45,897 bases of DNA from Opitutia bacterium (GCA_002730975.1 PCBO01000021.1:9506-55402); one strand, 5' to 3'. Counted from the first letter of the stretch, positions 8,661 through 18,182 are shown. Program-made: numbers and translations. Notes: generated from the sequence alone by a model not told the origin.

Positions 8661-9440
8661 TTAGATCGTCATCGCGGAATATCCACCGTCAACGATTAAC
8701 TCGTGACCGGTTATGAAACTCCCCGCCTTTTCGGATGCCAAAAGTAGGGTCGCCCCAATAAGTTCATCCTTGTTGCCGAAACGGTCGATCGGAGTGTGCC
8801 TCATTATTGATTCGACTCGGTCTGGAGTCAGCACCCTTTTATTTTGTTCGGCGGGAAAGAATCCAGGGACCAGGACATTAACTCGTACCTTTTGCGTCGC
8901 CCATTCTCTTGCCAAGTTTTTGGAGAGGTTGTGCACGGCTCCCTTTGTTGCGGAATAAGTAAAGACACGGGACAGAGGGTTGAGTCCTGAGATTGAACCA
9001 ATGTTTATTATGCTTCCCCCTTCTCCACGTTCCACCATGTGTTTACCGAAGGTTTGGCAGGCAAGAAATACGGCTTTCAGATTTACTTCGAAAATCCTTT
9101 GAAATTCATCTGCGGGAATGTCGAAAAAAGGTGTCGGTGAATTTATTCCGGCCCCGTTTACCAATATGTCAACCTTGCCTGACCTCTCCACCACTTGGTC
9201 GAGAAGGTCTTGTAAACTTTCGGTTTTTCCCACATCGCAAGGCACAAAGTAAGCCGACCCTCCTGCTTCCTCGATCTCATTGGTTTTTTGCTGTGCCTTG
9301 TCCTTGTTGCGGCCAACTACAACGACTTCGGCCCCTGCTTTTGCCAGTCCCGTGGCCATCGCCCCGCACAATTCACCGGTACCTCCAATTACGACCGCAG
9401 TTTTCCCCGAGAGGCTAAAAAGTTCTTCTAGATAATTCAT
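8661..9440 (-). CDS. SDR oxidoreductase, fructuronate reductase / gluconate 5-dehydrogenase type
   Basis: This 259-residue classical short-chain dehydrogenase has a cofactor motif GGTGELCG at residues 19-26, NGAG at about 95-98, catalytic Ser149, and Tyr162-x3-Lys166 (YSATK). The C-terminal stretch [14 protein letters not shown] and the later HTPIDRFG resemble SDR-type D-mannonate oxidoreductases (fructuronate reductases, as in Bacillus UxuB) more than gluconate 5-dehydrogenases. It is the last gene of a four-gene minus-strand operon with a sugar kinase 26 bases upstream. The likely reaction is NAD(P)H-dependent reduction of a keto-uronate or keto-aldonate in the cytoplasm. A 4-deoxy-5-keto-hexuronate reductase role in alginate use is a fair alternative. 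The family is certain; the substrate is inferred. Confidence 0.85.
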   Translation of the reverse strand: MNYLEELFSLSGKTAVVIGGTGELCGAMATGLAKAGAEVVVVGRNKDKAQQKTNEIEEAGGSAYFVPCDVGKTESLQDLLDQVVERSGKVDILVNGAGINSPTPFFDIPADEFQRIFEVNLKAVFLACQTFGKHMVERGEGGSIINIGSISGLNPLSRVFTYSATKGAVHNLSKNLAREWATQKVRVNVLVPGFFPAEQNKRVLTPDRVESIMRHTPIDRFGNKDELIGATLLLASEKAGSFITGHELIVDGGYSAMTI

Positions 9441-9466
9441 GTTTTTGGTTTAAGTGTGCTCTTCAA

Positions 9467-10567
9467 CTAGCGTACGACTCGGGCTCCGCCTCCACCTTTA
9501 AGTTTCTCGACTTCATCCAAAGTTGCCATCGAAGTATCTCCCGGAGTGGTCATGGCAAGAGCTCCGTGAGCGGCCCCGTATTCCACCGCTTCTTGTGGGC
9601 TTCCCGTGGCGAGAAACCCGTAGATGAGGCCAGATGCAAAACTGTCTCCGCCTCCCACGCGGTCTAGGATTTCAAGATTCTTCCGGTGGGTGGCTTCGTG
9701 AAATTTTCCGTCCGCCCAGCAGATAGCCCCCCAGTCGTTTATTCCGGCTGACTTGACTGTTCTCAAGGTGGTAGCGGTAGCCTTGAAGTTGGGAAAAGCG
9801 GTAACGGCCTGCTCGATCATTGTTTTAAACTTGTCGACCTCGATATTGGATATGTTTTCGTCCAAACCTTCTACCTCGAATCCGAGGCAAGCGGTAAAGT
9901 CTTCCTCGTTGCCGATCATTACGTCGACGTATTCAGCGATGCGACGATTGACTTCTCTAGCTTTATTTTGCCCACCAATTGACTTCCACAGTGAGGGTCG
10001 GTAATTTAAATCATAAGAGACGATGACTCCATGTTTCTGTGCCGTCCGAACTGCTTCGATGACGACCTCGGCGGAATTTTCGGAAAGGGCTGCAAAGATA
10101 CCTCCAGTGTGTAGCCAGCGCACACCTTGCTTCCCGAAAATCTCTTCCCAGTCGACATCCCCGGGTTTCATTTGAGAGGCGGCTGTATTTCCTCTATCCG
10201 ACGTGCCTGCAGCACCCCGGAGTCCGTATCCGCGTTCGGTAAAATTGATGCCATTGCGCACATCCCGTCCAATGCCATCGAAAGGCGCCCAGCGTATGAG
10301 GTCAGTATCTACTCCTCCTTGCAGTATGAAATCTTCGATCAGGCGGCCAATGTCGTTGTCTGCGAATGCTGTTGCGATGGCGGTATTTAAACCAAAACAA
10401 CGCCGTAGACCTCGCGCCACGTTATATTCTCCGCCACCTTCCCATACTTTAAAGGCGCGAGTTGTCCGGACTCGACCTTCTCCCGGATCGAGGCGAAGCA
10501 TGATTTCGCCGAGGGAAACAAGATCCCATCGGCATTCTTCTAAAGGACGTATATCTAAAACTGACAT
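9467..10567 (-). CDS. kdgK: PfkB-family sugar kinase, probable 2-keto-3-deoxygluconate kinase
   Basis: The 366-residue protein carries the PfkB pattern: an N-terminal substrate region with GGGEYNVARGL near residues 44-54 and the C-terminal anion-hole motif VGGGDSFASGL near 303-313, whose Asp is the catalytic base. The GG-EYNVA form and FTERGYGLRG are typical of the KDG kinase branch. It is slightly longer than usual (310-340 residues). It would phosphorylate 2-keto-3-deoxygluconate for the Entner-Doudoroff aldolase, which is not encoded in this window. Flanking oxidoreductases on both sides support sugar-acid catabolism. Other PfkB substrates cannot be excluded, so the symbol is a best guess. 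Confidence 0.8.
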   Translation of the reverse strand: MSVLDIRPLEECRWDLVSLGEIMLRLDPGEGRVRTTRAFKVWEGGGEYNVARGLRRCFGLNTAIATAFADNDIGRLIEDFILQGGVDTDLIRWAPFDGIGRDVRNGINFTERGYGLRGAAGTSDRGNTAASQMKPGDVDWEEIFGKQGVRWLHTGGIFAALSENSAEVVIEAVRTAQKHGVIVSYDLNYRPSLWKSIGGQNKAREVNRRIAEYVDVMIGNEEDFTACLGFEVEGLDENISNIEVDKFKTMIEQAVTAFPNFKATATTLRTVKSAGINDWGAICWADGKFHEATHRKNLEILDRVGGGDSFASGLIYGFLATGSPQEAVEYGAAHGALAMTTPGDTSMATLDEVEKLKGGGGARVVR

Positions 10568-10630
10568 TTTGGAGTTTGTTTGGCTGAATATGGAATAGAT
10601 TTAACTGGATTTCAAATTTTAGTCTTAGCT

Positions 10631-11725
10631 TCAAGAAGCCACTAAAAATCTTTTGCGGTCCCAATTTTTCAAGCCACATTGTTCCGCGACTTCGTCGAAC
10701 TCATCGAGCTCTTTTTCGCTGAACAATAGTCCGCCGTTTCGTTCCGAGCGTTCGGCGAATCGAGCTTCGAGTTGACCTGGCATCAGGCAGTTTTCGTTTC
10801 CTTCTTTGAGAATATCGTCAAGAACCGCCTTGAGGTTTTCGTTTTGAGTACGTTGGTGAGCGAAGGACCCGGCGTCGAAGGCATCCGGGTGAATCACTTG
10901 AAAAAAGAAATTGCAGCAATATTTTTCACCCTGATCGTTTCCCGGAATGCCGCGAATAGTCGAGAGAGAACCCCCGGTCATGGCACCAAGGATTTCGTTG
11001 AGTAGTCCCAGTCCGTATCCCTTGTGCGCGGCGAAAGGAAGTAGTGCGGTGGCTGCATTCGGGTCGGTGGTAGGTTGTCCATTTTCGTCTACTGCAGCGT
11101 TGGGAGGAAGTTGTTGGTTTTCCCTTTTGAGCTGTTGAACTCTACCCATGGCAATGACTGAGGTCGCCCAGTCGACGACTACTGGGAAACCTATCGCTTC
11201 TGTCGTCGGCAAGCCCCATGAGTGAGGGTTTGTTCCCAAAGTTGGCGTTTTACCTCCGAATGGAACGACTTCGGCGAGAGTGGAGGTGCAGTTTGTATAG
11301 GCATAATATCCTTTTCGGGCGGCATCCATTACGTAACCACCTCCCCAAAGGTAATGAAAAGCATTGTCAATCGCCACGGTACCTGAACCATGTTTATCCG
11401 CCATTTCGATGCATGTTTCTATAGCTTGATAGGCAACGGCTTGGCCGAGCTTTTTGTTGGCATTCCAAGTTTGGCAGGCGTCGAATCGGCTTTCCTTTAC
11501 GTCAATGGTTGCGCCAGGAGTACATCCCCCCACGGTCGATCCGAATAATTCGTCCAGATGGAGAGCCTTTAACGCATTGTGCGTACGAATGCCGTGCTTA
11601 GTGGCATAAGCGGCAAAGGTTGCGGCTGCTGATGATTCCTCTGGGTGAAAGCCCCTGTGTTCAAAAACGCTTCGAACGAGGGAATCGTGAGATTCTTGGG
11701 GAACGACGTAAAAAGTGTCTTCCAT
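10631..11725 (-). CDS. Ldh-family (malate/L-sulfolactate/ureidoglycolate type) oxidoreductase
   Basis: The 364-residue protein belongs to the malate/lactate dehydrogenase family 2 that is unrelated to classical LDH. Visible marks are TKHGIRTHN near residues 48-56, the Gly-rich GTNPHSWGLPT, and the signature HKGYGLGLLNEIL followed by TGG. These enzymes are cytoplasmic NAD(P)-dependent dehydrogenases or reductases acting on 2-oxo or 2-hydroxy acids (malate, sulfolactate, ureidoglycolate, 2,3-diketogulonate). The operon partners suggest a sugar-derived keto acid here. An acidic Asn/Gln-rich insertion (about residues 207-230, ENGQPTTDPNA) sits just before the signature. The substrate cannot be read from the sequence. 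Confidence 0.85.
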   Translation of the reverse strand: MEDTFYVVPQESHDSLVRSVFEHRGFHPEESSAAATFAAYATKHGIRTHNALKALHLDELFGSTVGGCTPGATIDVKESRFDACQTWNANKKLGQAVAYQAIETCIEMADKHGSGTVAIDNAFHYLWGGGYVMDAARKGYYAYTNCTSTLAEVVPFGGKTPTLGTNPHSWGLPTTEAIGFPVVVDWATSVIAMGRVQQLKRENQQLPPNAAVDENGQPTTDPNAATALLPFAAHKGYGLGLLNEILGAMTGGSLSTIRGIPGNDQGEKYCCNFFFQVIHPDAFDAGSFAHQRTQNENLKAVLDDILKEGNENCLMPGQLEARFAERSERNGGLLFSEKELDEFDEVAEQCGLKNWDRKRFLVAS

Positions 11726-11754
11726 GAGAAAAGGGAAAATTAGTTGTGATCGCT

Positions 11755-12735
11755 TTAGGTAGTAAGAGAAGGAATGGGGGCGTCGTTTGCCTGAGCCAAT
11801 GGCTGTTCGCCTTTCATCACATGGATGAGATTCCGAACGGCCATGCCTGCTTGACGTTGTATCGACTCATAGGTGCGAGAGCCGATGTGAGGAGTGATTA
11901 GGGTGTTTGGGGCGGATAAAAGCGGGTGATCTGGCGCGGGAGGTTCTTCTTCCAAAACATCGGTTCCGTAGCCTCCTAGCTTTCCCGATTCCAGAGCATT
12001 AAGCATTGCGAATGAGTCCACCAACTCACCTCTTGCGCAGTTGAGAACGATGGCCCCATCCTTAAGGGATGCGATACTCTCGGCGTTCAGCATGTAACGA
12101 GTTTCAGAGGTTAGGTTGACGTGTAGAGAAACTACTTCCGCACCTGCCATCGTTTCACCAAGCGAGGAACAGCGTTTTACCTCGTAAGCATCTGCAAACT
12201 CCTCGTCCCAGTAAAGGTCGAAGGCCTTTACTTCCATACCGAAGGCTTTTGCTCTTATGGCGACTTCCTTTCCTATTCTGCCCAGACCCACGATAGCGAT
12301 GGTTTTGCCCATGATCTCGTTCCCCGTCAGACGTATCCATTCTCCATTTCGGGTTACGTTGGCTTCCTCCACCAAGTTTCGAACTAGTGCCAGAAGAAGG
12401 GCGAAAGTATGTTCTGCTACCGTCGTATGGTTGACTCCAGGGCAGAAAGTGACGGGAATTCCTTTTGTCGTAGCGTGCTCCATATCGATCTTGTCTATGC
12501 CTATGCCGTACTTGGCGATTACCTTGAGTCGCGGAAGTGCTTTGTCTATTACGGCGGCGGTGATTGAGTCGTCTCCACACAGGAAGGCATCGAGGTCGCC
12601 GGCCAGTTCGAGCATTCGTTCTTCCGGTAGCGGACCACGTTCACAGACTAGTTCATAGCCTTCGTCGGCAAGCAATTGATGATGTTCGCCTGGCGTATCT
12701 TGGAAAGACGTGGTGGATACGAGTACTCGGAGCAT
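11755..12735 (-). CDS. D-isomer-specific 2-hydroxyacid dehydrogenase
   Basis: I start this 326-residue enzyme at the ATG at 12735 (MLRVLVSTTSF), which begins the first beta strand of the family. A TTG 15 codons upstream would add sequence without a match. The NAD-binding motif GLGRIGKE is followed by an acidic residue (AFDLYWDE). The catalytic Arg (NCARGELVD), Glu (VLEEEPP) and His (TPHIGSRT) are all present. The family includes 3-phosphoglycerate dehydrogenase, glyoxylate/hydroxypyruvate reductases and 2-ketogluconate reductases. No ACT domain is present, so this is not a regulated SerA. As first gene of the sugar-acid operon it most likely reduces a 2-keto acid. No Shine-Dalgarno is visible; a weak TTGCGA/TAACTA promoter pair lies just before the start. 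Confidence 0.87.
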   Translation of the reverse strand: MLRVLVSTTSFQDTPGEHHQLLADEGYELVCERGPLPEERMLELAGDLDAFLCGDDSITAAVIDKALPRLKVIAKYGIGIDKIDMEHATTKGIPVTFCPGVNHTTVAEHTFALLLALVRNLVEEANVTRNGEWIRLTGNEIMGKTIAIVGLGRIGKEVAIRAKAFGMEVKAFDLYWDEEFADAYEVKRCSSLGETMAGAEVVSLHVNLTSETRYMLNAESIASLKDGAIVLNCARGELVDSFAMLNALESGKLGGYGTDVLEEEPPAPDHPLLSAPNTLITPHIGSRTYESIQRQAGMAVRNLIHVMKGEQPLAQANDAPIPSLTT

Positions 12736-12828
12736 GGGAAAAAGCTTAAAATAGTTAGGGTCGATCAACTGTTCTCGCAAGGCAAAAAGCCAGTTGCCAT
12801 AGGTGCTTGGGTCTTTTGGTATATTGCC

Positions 12829-12841
12829 GACAGAATCTGTC
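12829..12841. promoter_or_regulatory. 13-bp inverted repeat in divergent promoter region
   Basis: GACAGAATCTGTC is a perfect palindrome around one central base, in the 135-bp gap between the divergent sugar-acid operon and the small secreted gene. It lies 94 bases upstream of the dehydrogenase start and 30 bases upstream of the other start. It could be an operator, but one short palindrome is weak evidence and no regulator is encoded nearby. Confidence 0.25.
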
Positions 12842-12870
12842 TTCTCATTAACTCAATAATCTAAATAACT

Positions 12871-13209
12871 ATGAGCAAAGGAACCAAGATTTTCACCTTT
12901 TTCGGAATGGCTTTAGGAGCATGGCTAGTCGCCCATGCTCAGCTTTCGCAACCACCGTCCGGAGGACCGCCATCTACACCGCCAAAATTACCGACTCGTA
13001 TACCCCCTCCTCCGAGCTTTGCTATGCCTGGTAACGATAACGGTAAATTTCAAATCGTTAGCGCAGAGTATTATTCCCAAGATGCAAAGCCTTTTCTATA
13101 TAAGCGCCTAGTGAAAGTCGATACCGAGACCGGTGAAGCTTGGGTTCTCCACTCCGCTAGAGGCGAACGCGGCGAAATTCGCAAGTGGTTGCCTATGCTT
13201 GGTCAGTGA
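12871..13209 (+). CDS. Small exported proline-rich protein, unknown
   Basis: The 112-residue product starts with a clear signal peptide (FFGMALGAWLVAHA near residues 10-23). A Pro/Ser-rich linker (residues 27-50) with several Pro runs follows, then a short globular tail with VKVDTETGEAWVL. That tail resembles small beta-hairpin units reporting a value derived from a record, but I do not recognise the family. It stands alone on the plus strand, divergent from the sugar-acid operon and convergent with the efflux island. Export is well supported; function is unknown. Confidence 0.7.
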   Translation: MSKGTKIFTFFGMALGAWLVAHAQLSQPPSGGPPSTPPKLPTRIPPPPSFAMPGNDNGKFQIVSAEYYSQDAKPFLYKRLVKVDTETGEAWVLHSARGERGEIRKWLPMLGQ

Positions 13210-13263
13210 GATCCACGCGATGCGTTCTCAACTAGAGACTTTTAAAATATCTGGTTAAAGTTC

Positions 13264-13797
13264 TTAGTGCTCGCAAATACAGGCGTATTCCTTGAAGTCA
13301 CAGTCATTACAGGGACTGAGGTTCAAATTGAATTTTTCTGTTATTGGGTCGGATTCTTGAGTACTTTTAATTGTAACGATGACAGGAAGGGCTTTGCCCT
13401 TTGGGAGGGATTTATTTGAGATTAGAGAGTCGCCGTCTTTTGAGAATTCGAGGTAGGTGGGGTTTGATCGGTTTCCACCAATTAAGGTGACGATTTGATC
13501 GGCGATGGAGATGACCTTTCCGTCCGTCACTGCCGATATGCGAATTGTTAGATCTTCTTTGACCAAGAATTCGAGGTGAGGCGTTACCGAGGTGATGAGC
13601 CGTCCGCCATTGGAACCACTTTCTTTTTGGGATTTTGCGTGGTCGTGGGGTTGTGAGTGATGGTGGTCACCTTGCTCATTGTGAAGGTGACCATGCCCAT
13701 CGTCATGCGGGTGTCCATGGTCATCATTGCAAGATGACCATAGAATGGTAGCCAGTGTCGCCGTGAGCATGAAAATTTTCCGTGTTATTTGCTTCAT
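13264..13797 (-). CDS. His-rich exported lipoprotein, probable metal buffer
   Basis: The 177-residue protein has an N-terminal signal with a lipobox-like LWSSC (Cys near residue 23). A dense His/Asp region follows (residues 25-55, with HGHPHDDGHGH and DHHHSQPHDH), then a beta-rich domain, and the C-terminus ends in Cys-rich CNDCDFKEYACICEH. It is the last gene of the efflux island, 47 bases after the RND pump. Its composition is that of a periplasmic, lipid-anchored soft-metal chaperone or buffer supplying the pump. No known family comes to mind. The metal (Zn, Co, Cd, Ni or Cu) cannot be told. Confidence 0.75.
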   Translation of the reverse strand: MKQITRKIFMLTATLATILWSSCNDDHGHPHDDGHGHLHNEQGDHHHSQPHDHAKSQKESGSNGGRLITSVTPHLEFLVKEDLTIRISAVTDGKVISIADQIVTLIGGNRSNPTYLEFSKDGDSLISNKSLPKGKALPVIVTIKSTQESDPITEKFNLNLSPCNDCDFKEYACICEH

Positions 13798-13843
13798 TCC
13801 TAAATTCTTCTAATTTTGTTCGTCGTTCTTCTTTTTTATTAAA

Positions 13844-16800
13844 TCAAGTGTCTGGATTTAAATCCTTTGCAAGTATCGATTCAACTGGTTTGCGACAGAA
13901 TGCATAGAATAGAGCCGGCGTGACCGCGAGACCGAGGAGAGTGGACGTGATCAAGCCTCCCACGATGGCGGTGGAAACGGGCCCAAGAATTTCTCTTCCC
14001 GGTTCATCGATGGCCATAAGTATTGGGACAAGTGCTATCCCGGCTGACAGAGCCGTCATTAGTATGGGAGCCAATCGTTCCATTGTACCTCTTTCCACCA
14101 TTTTTCGAGTAAAGCCTTCCCCTTCGTGACGCATTAGGTGTAAGTAGTGGGTGAGTAGCATAATGTTGTTGCGAGCGGCAATCCCACTTACTGCGATAAA
14201 TCCGACTAAGGTGGCAATACTTACGTTGTCTAATGAGTATTTTGTGTAGAGCACGGCGCCGACAAGAGAAATAGGAATGATTCCAAGAGTAAGAAATACC
14301 AAGGGGAAGCTTCGGTAGTGACCATGGAGGAGAAATATAACGATTATGAGGAGAATCGTTGAAGCATACAATATTGCGGAGGTGGCTTCTCGTTGAGCTA
14401 GGTATTCTCCTTCAAGCGCTATCGAGTAACCTTTGGGCAAGTTAACTTTTTCCTTAAGCTCTCTTTGGAGGCGCTCGACTACAGCGTTGAGGTCTTCTGT
14501 CGTTGGATTGATGGAGACGACGAAGCGTCGGCGGGAATTTTCTCGGAGAATCATGTTCGGTCCTGTTGCTTCTCGTATGTCGGCTACACGTTCGAGAGGT
14601 ATCCTTTGCCCGCTTAGAGTATCTACATACGTTTGTTTGAGGAGTTCCGGGTTTTCTCTCCATTGCCTTGGAAGTCGCATCACAAGATCGTATTTTCGAG
14701 TGCCTTCGTAGATCTCGGCGACTTTTTCTCCCGCCATTAGGGTGGCGAGCTCTTCGTTTAGGTCCCCGGGTGCGACACCATAGGCAAGGGCTCGTTTCCA
14801 GTTCGGCTCAATGCGCAACTGAGGCACGGAAGCTTGTTGTTCCGCTCTAGCTTCTTCAAGTCCGGGAATACTGCGTGCGATATCTGTTATTTGGGAACCG
14901 ATGCTACGTAGTTCGCTTAGTTCCGGACCGAATATCTTAATTGCAACTTTTGCGGAAACACCACTTAGCATATGTCCCACACGATCTGCTAGTGGTCCGC
15001 TGATAGCGCTAAATGTTCCGGGAATGCTACGCATTGCAGTTCTAATTTTTTCAATCAGTTCCTTTTGCTTCCACTCCAATGATTTGTCGAATTCGATATC
15101 GAATTCGACGGTTGAAACCGGTACGACATGATCTCCGCGTTCCGCTCGCCCCGCTCGGAATCCCACGGTTTTTATGCCCGATATGTTTAGGAGGAGTTCT
15201 TGTGCTACATGCGCTAGTTCGGTTGTGGTCTCGAGCGAAGTGCCAGGTGCTGTTGTCATCGCGACCAAGGTAGAAGGTTCTTGGAAGGGTGGAAGAAAGT
15301 TACCGCCCATTTCCCTGAAGGAATTATAGCTGAAACAAAGAAGCCCAAAGATCAATGCAACGACTACGAATGGCTGCGAAAGCGAGAATCTTAGCCAAGT
15401 TGCGGCAAAAGCCCGTTTAATCGATCGGCTGAGAAAACTTTCTTCGGTTCGAGCTTTGCAGAGTTTTTCTGGTAGTATGTAGTAACAAAGCACTGGAATG
15501 ACCGTTAGAGATACTAGGAAAGATGCCGTCATGCTTACGATTGTTGCAATGGCAATGGGAGTGAACAATCTTCCTTCCACTCCGCTCAATGCGAAGAGAG
15601 GTAGGAATACCAGCACAATCAAAAGTGTAGCATAGAATATGGATGATCGGACTTCGCTAGAAGCGTTTGCAATGACTTTTATTTTTGGTGCGGGGTTTGA
15701 ACGATTGGAGTTTTCTCGCAGCCGTCGAAAAATGTTTTCAACGTCCACTATTGCGTCGTCCACTACCATCCCAATGGCAACTGCCAAACCGCCAAGGGTC
15801 ATCGAGTTTACTCCAACATCGAGAACGTCAAAAACCAATGCAGTGATCGCAAGTGAAAGAGGAATGGCGGCCAAAGTGATTAGGGTGATGCGCAAGTTGA
15901 GTAGAAACAAAAAAAGAACAATGCTGACTAGCAAAGCTCCGTCCCAAAGAGCCTGTTCAAGATTTCCGACGGCGAGGTCGATGTAGTCGCCCTGCTTGTA
16001 AAGAGGAATGATCTCGGTGCCTATCGGTAGTGAAGGCATTAATTCATTCAAGGCTTCTTCTAATTTTGAAGTTAGGTCCAGAGTGTCGAAACCTGGAGAT
16101 TTTCTAACGCTCATAATCACTCCGGGGTCACCTTTCCGGGCTTGGCTGCGATTGACAGTGTCTGTAAAAACGCCCATGCCTGCATCACCTCGCATAGGTT
16201 CGACGCCCCAAGAAACTTCTGCTACGTCTCGAATGCAAATGGGGCGATCGTTACGATAAGTAACCACTACGTCTCCGATGGCATCAAGATTTTTGGTCAT
16301 TGCTAGATTGCGAACCATGATTTCTCGACTTCCTTCCGTAAGAAAGCCACCCGTAGTGTTCTTTACCGAAGCAGCTGCCGCGAAACGCAGTTCTTCAAAG
16401 TTTATTCCGTGCCTGAGCATTTTTTTTGGGTTTGGGCTCACCTGTATCTGTTTTACCCCTCCTCCCATGGTTTGAATCTCAGCTATTCCGGGTATGGCTT
16501 GAAGACGCCTTGTCACCACCCAGTCAGCTATGGTTCGCAGTTCTTGTGGTTCTGTGATGCCAGTTGCGTCTCTCAATCCCACTAGCATTATTTCCCCCAT
16601 TAGTGAGGTGACTGGAGTTAGGTGGGGGCGTATCCCCGCAGGTAGCTCGGATGCCGCGCTTGCAAGGCGTTCCTGAACAAATCTCCGGGCATCATAAATA
16701 TCCATGTCCCAACTAAACTCTATGAATATTAGAGAAAGCGAGACATCGCTGGTTGAACGAATGCGATCCATCCCAGTTACTCCCATGAGTGCATTTTCGA

Positions 16801-17005
16801 GTGGTATAGTCACTAGTTGCTCTACTTCTTCAGGAGCGTATCCCGGAACTTCGGTAAGCAGTGTAACGGTCGGTTTTGTTAGGTCGGGGAGTACGTCTAC
16901 GGGCAATTCCAAAGCCTTTTTCGACCCAAGAAACAACGAGGTGGTCGCCAGTGCGAGAACCAGTGTCCTTTGGGAGAGAGAAAAACCTATTAGTTTGTCG
17001 AGCAT
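13844..17005 (-). CDS. CzcA/CusA-type heavy-metal RND efflux pump
   Basis: I start the 1053-residue pump at the ATG at 17005 (MLDKLIGFSL). It falls 5 bases after the stop of the adaptor gene and begins the first helix correctly; the frame remains open 13 codons further, into the adaptor gene. HME-RND marks include DVLPDLTKPTV after the first helix, two homologous halves each with a 6-helix block, and the TM4 segment GLAVAIGMVVDDAIVDVEN with the acidic residues used for proton coupling. It acts as an inner-membrane trimer that moves metal cations out with a periplasmic adaptor and an outer-membrane channel, both encoded just upstream. Length is normal. Which metal is exported cannot be settled from the motif alone. 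Confidence 0.92.
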   Translation of the reverse strand: MLDKLIGFSLSQRTLVLALATTSLFLGSKKALELPVDVLPDLTKPTVTLLTEVPGYAPEEVEQLVTIPLENALMGVTGMDRIRSTSDVSLSLIFIEFSWDMDIYDARRFVQERLASAASELPAGIRPHLTPVTSLMGEIMLVGLRDATGITEPQELRTIADWVVTRRLQAIPGIAEIQTMGGGVKQIQVSPNPKKMLRHGINFEELRFAAAASVKNTTGGFLTEGSREIMVRNLAMTKNLDAIGDVVVTYRNDRPICIRDVAEVSWGVEPMRGDAGMGVFTDTVNRSQARKGDPGVIMSVRKSPGFDTLDLTSKLEEALNELMPSLPIGTEIIPLYKQGDYIDLAVGNLEQALWDGALLVSIVLFLFLLNLRITLITLAAIPLSLAITALVFDVLDVGVNSMTLGGLAVAIGMVVDDAIVDVENIFRRLRENSNRSNPAPKIKVIANASSEVRSSIFYATLLIVLVFLPLFALSGVEGRLFTPIAIATIVSMTASFLVSLTVIPVLCYYILPEKLCKARTEESFLSRSIKRAFAATWLRFSLSQPFVVVALIFGLLCFSYNSFREMGGNFLPPFQEPSTLVAMTTAPGTSLETTTELAHVAQELLLNISGIKTVGFRAGRAERGDHVVPVSTVEFDIEFDKSLEWKQKELIEKIRTAMRSIPGTFSAISGPLADRVGHMLSGVSAKVAIKIFGPELSELRSIGSQITDIARSIPGLEEARAEQQASVPQLRIEPNWKRALAYGVAPGDLNEELATLMAGEKVAEIYEGTRKYDLVMRLPRQWRENPELLKQTYVDTLSGQRIPLERVADIREATGPNMILRENSRRRFVVSINPTTEDLNAVVERLQRELKEKVNLPKGYSIALEGEYLAQREATSAILYASTILLIIVIFLLHGHYRSFPLVFLTLGIIPISLVGAVLYTKYSLDNVSIATLVGFIAVSGIAARNNIMLLTHYLHLMRHEGEGFTRKMVERGTMERLAPILMTALSAGIALVPILMAIDEPGREILGPVSTAIVGGLITSTLLGLAVTPALFYAFCRKPVESILAKDLNPDT

Positions 17006-17010
17006 TGTCT

Positions 17011-18162
17011 TCAGACGATAATCGAATCTTTTCTTTTGCTCCACAGGCGCTGTGCCAAGAGTGCCGTTAGTAAAGTCATTGCTGCTGCATAGATCATAAT
17101 TACGAGAGCGAATGTGTCTTTTAACTGATGATGGCTATGAGAGTGATGCTCGTTACTTCCCCCTCCTTCTTTTTCTCCTGGAATCAAGTCCGAACCGTCC
17201 TCGTTGTGTTCGTGCCCGTGAGCTGCGTCCAAGGCTTCCTTGAGTGACAGTCCATTTTCACTACCCGCGAATGCAAGCGGGTAAGAACCATGAGTAACAA
17301 TCTCATCGCCGGGGAATAGCCCACTCACGATTTCGGTATACCCGTCATTAGTTTCGCCAAGAACTACCGGCACCGGCAAAAAAACATTTGGCAATTCGAA
17401 GTCCTTGACGAAAACGATCCGGTTGGTCGGGTCTCCTTGCACGGCCGAGTTTGGAACGCTCAAGACATTTTTCCGAGAACTTGTGACTATGGAGAATTCG
17501 ATTCGCATTCCGGGTCTTAATTCTCCATCCGGATCGTTGATTTCAAAAATACCTTCGAGAGCTCCCGCACTACGATCCACTTCGAGGTTGAAGCGAATCA
17601 TGTGAGCCTCGATAGCCCTCTGGCCAAGAGCAGGCACTCGAATTCGGGCCAATGCCCCGATGTTAACTGCAGCGGCTTGGGACTCGGGGATTTTTGCTAT
17701 TGCCCATAAGGTGGAGCGATCCGCTACGTCCAACAGTTCTAGCTCAGGTTCCACAGGTTCGCCCATTCGCACATGGGATCTCACGACTATGCCGCTCCTA
17801 GGAGACCGAAGTTCAATTGTCGGTGGCGGACTACCAGGTTGCCGGCTTTCCACCTTTAAAAGGGTTTGGTTGGCTTCGACCCAGTCTCCTTCGTACGCAC
17901 TAAGGCTGATGACTCGTCCTGCAATCCTTGTAGAGAGAACGGAACGATTGGCGGGAATTTCTTCTATCCGGCCAATCGCAAAGACTGTACTTTCGAAGAC
18001 GCGTTTCTTTGCCACTTCTGTCTCGATGCGCAAATTACGCATACCTGTTTCGTTTAGAGTCACGGCCCGACTTACCTGATTTGTAGGGTCGCTGGTTTCA
18101 CTGAATAACCAGATTGACGACAAGAGAATCAATGAAGGTAGCAAAAGAAATGGTATTTTCAT
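17011..18162 (-). CDS. RND membrane-fusion adaptor with His-rich region and C-terminal membrane helix
   Basis: The 383-residue protein has an N-terminal signal or anchor helix (about residues 3-20) and the adaptor layout: a lipoyl-like region (SPRSGIVVRSHVRMGEP), a beta-barrel, and the membrane-proximal PGDEIVTHGSYPL typical of CusB/CzcB. A His/Asp/Glu-rich segment follows (about residues 308-346, with HGHEHNE and HHSHSHH), and then a clear membrane helix at about 349-371. That C-terminal helix is unusual for a CusB-type adaptor, which normally has only the N-terminal anchor. The His-rich segment may present metal to the pump. It lies 5 bases upstream of the pump gene and 20 bases after the outer-membrane gene. 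Confidence 0.88.
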   Translation of the reverse strand: MKIPFLLLPSLILLSSIWLFSETSDPTNQVSRAVTLNETGMRNLRIETEVAKKRVFESTVFAIGRIEEIPANRSVLSTRIAGRVISLSAYEGDWVEANQTLLKVESRQPGSPPPTIELRSPRSGIVVRSHVRMGEPVEPELELLDVADRSTLWAIAKIPESQAAAVNIGALARIRVPALGQRAIEAHMIRFNLEVDRSAGALEGIFEINDPDGELRPGMRIEFSIVTSSRKNVLSVPNSAVQGDPTNRIVFVKDFELPNVFLPVPVVLGETNDGYTEIVSGLFPGDEIVTHGSYPLAFAGSENGLSLKEALDAAHGHEHNEDGSDLIPGEKEGGGSNEHHSHSHHQLKDTFALVIMIYAAAMTLLTALLAQRLWSKRKDSIIV

Positions 18163-18182
18163 TTTTATAGGATAAGCGTATT

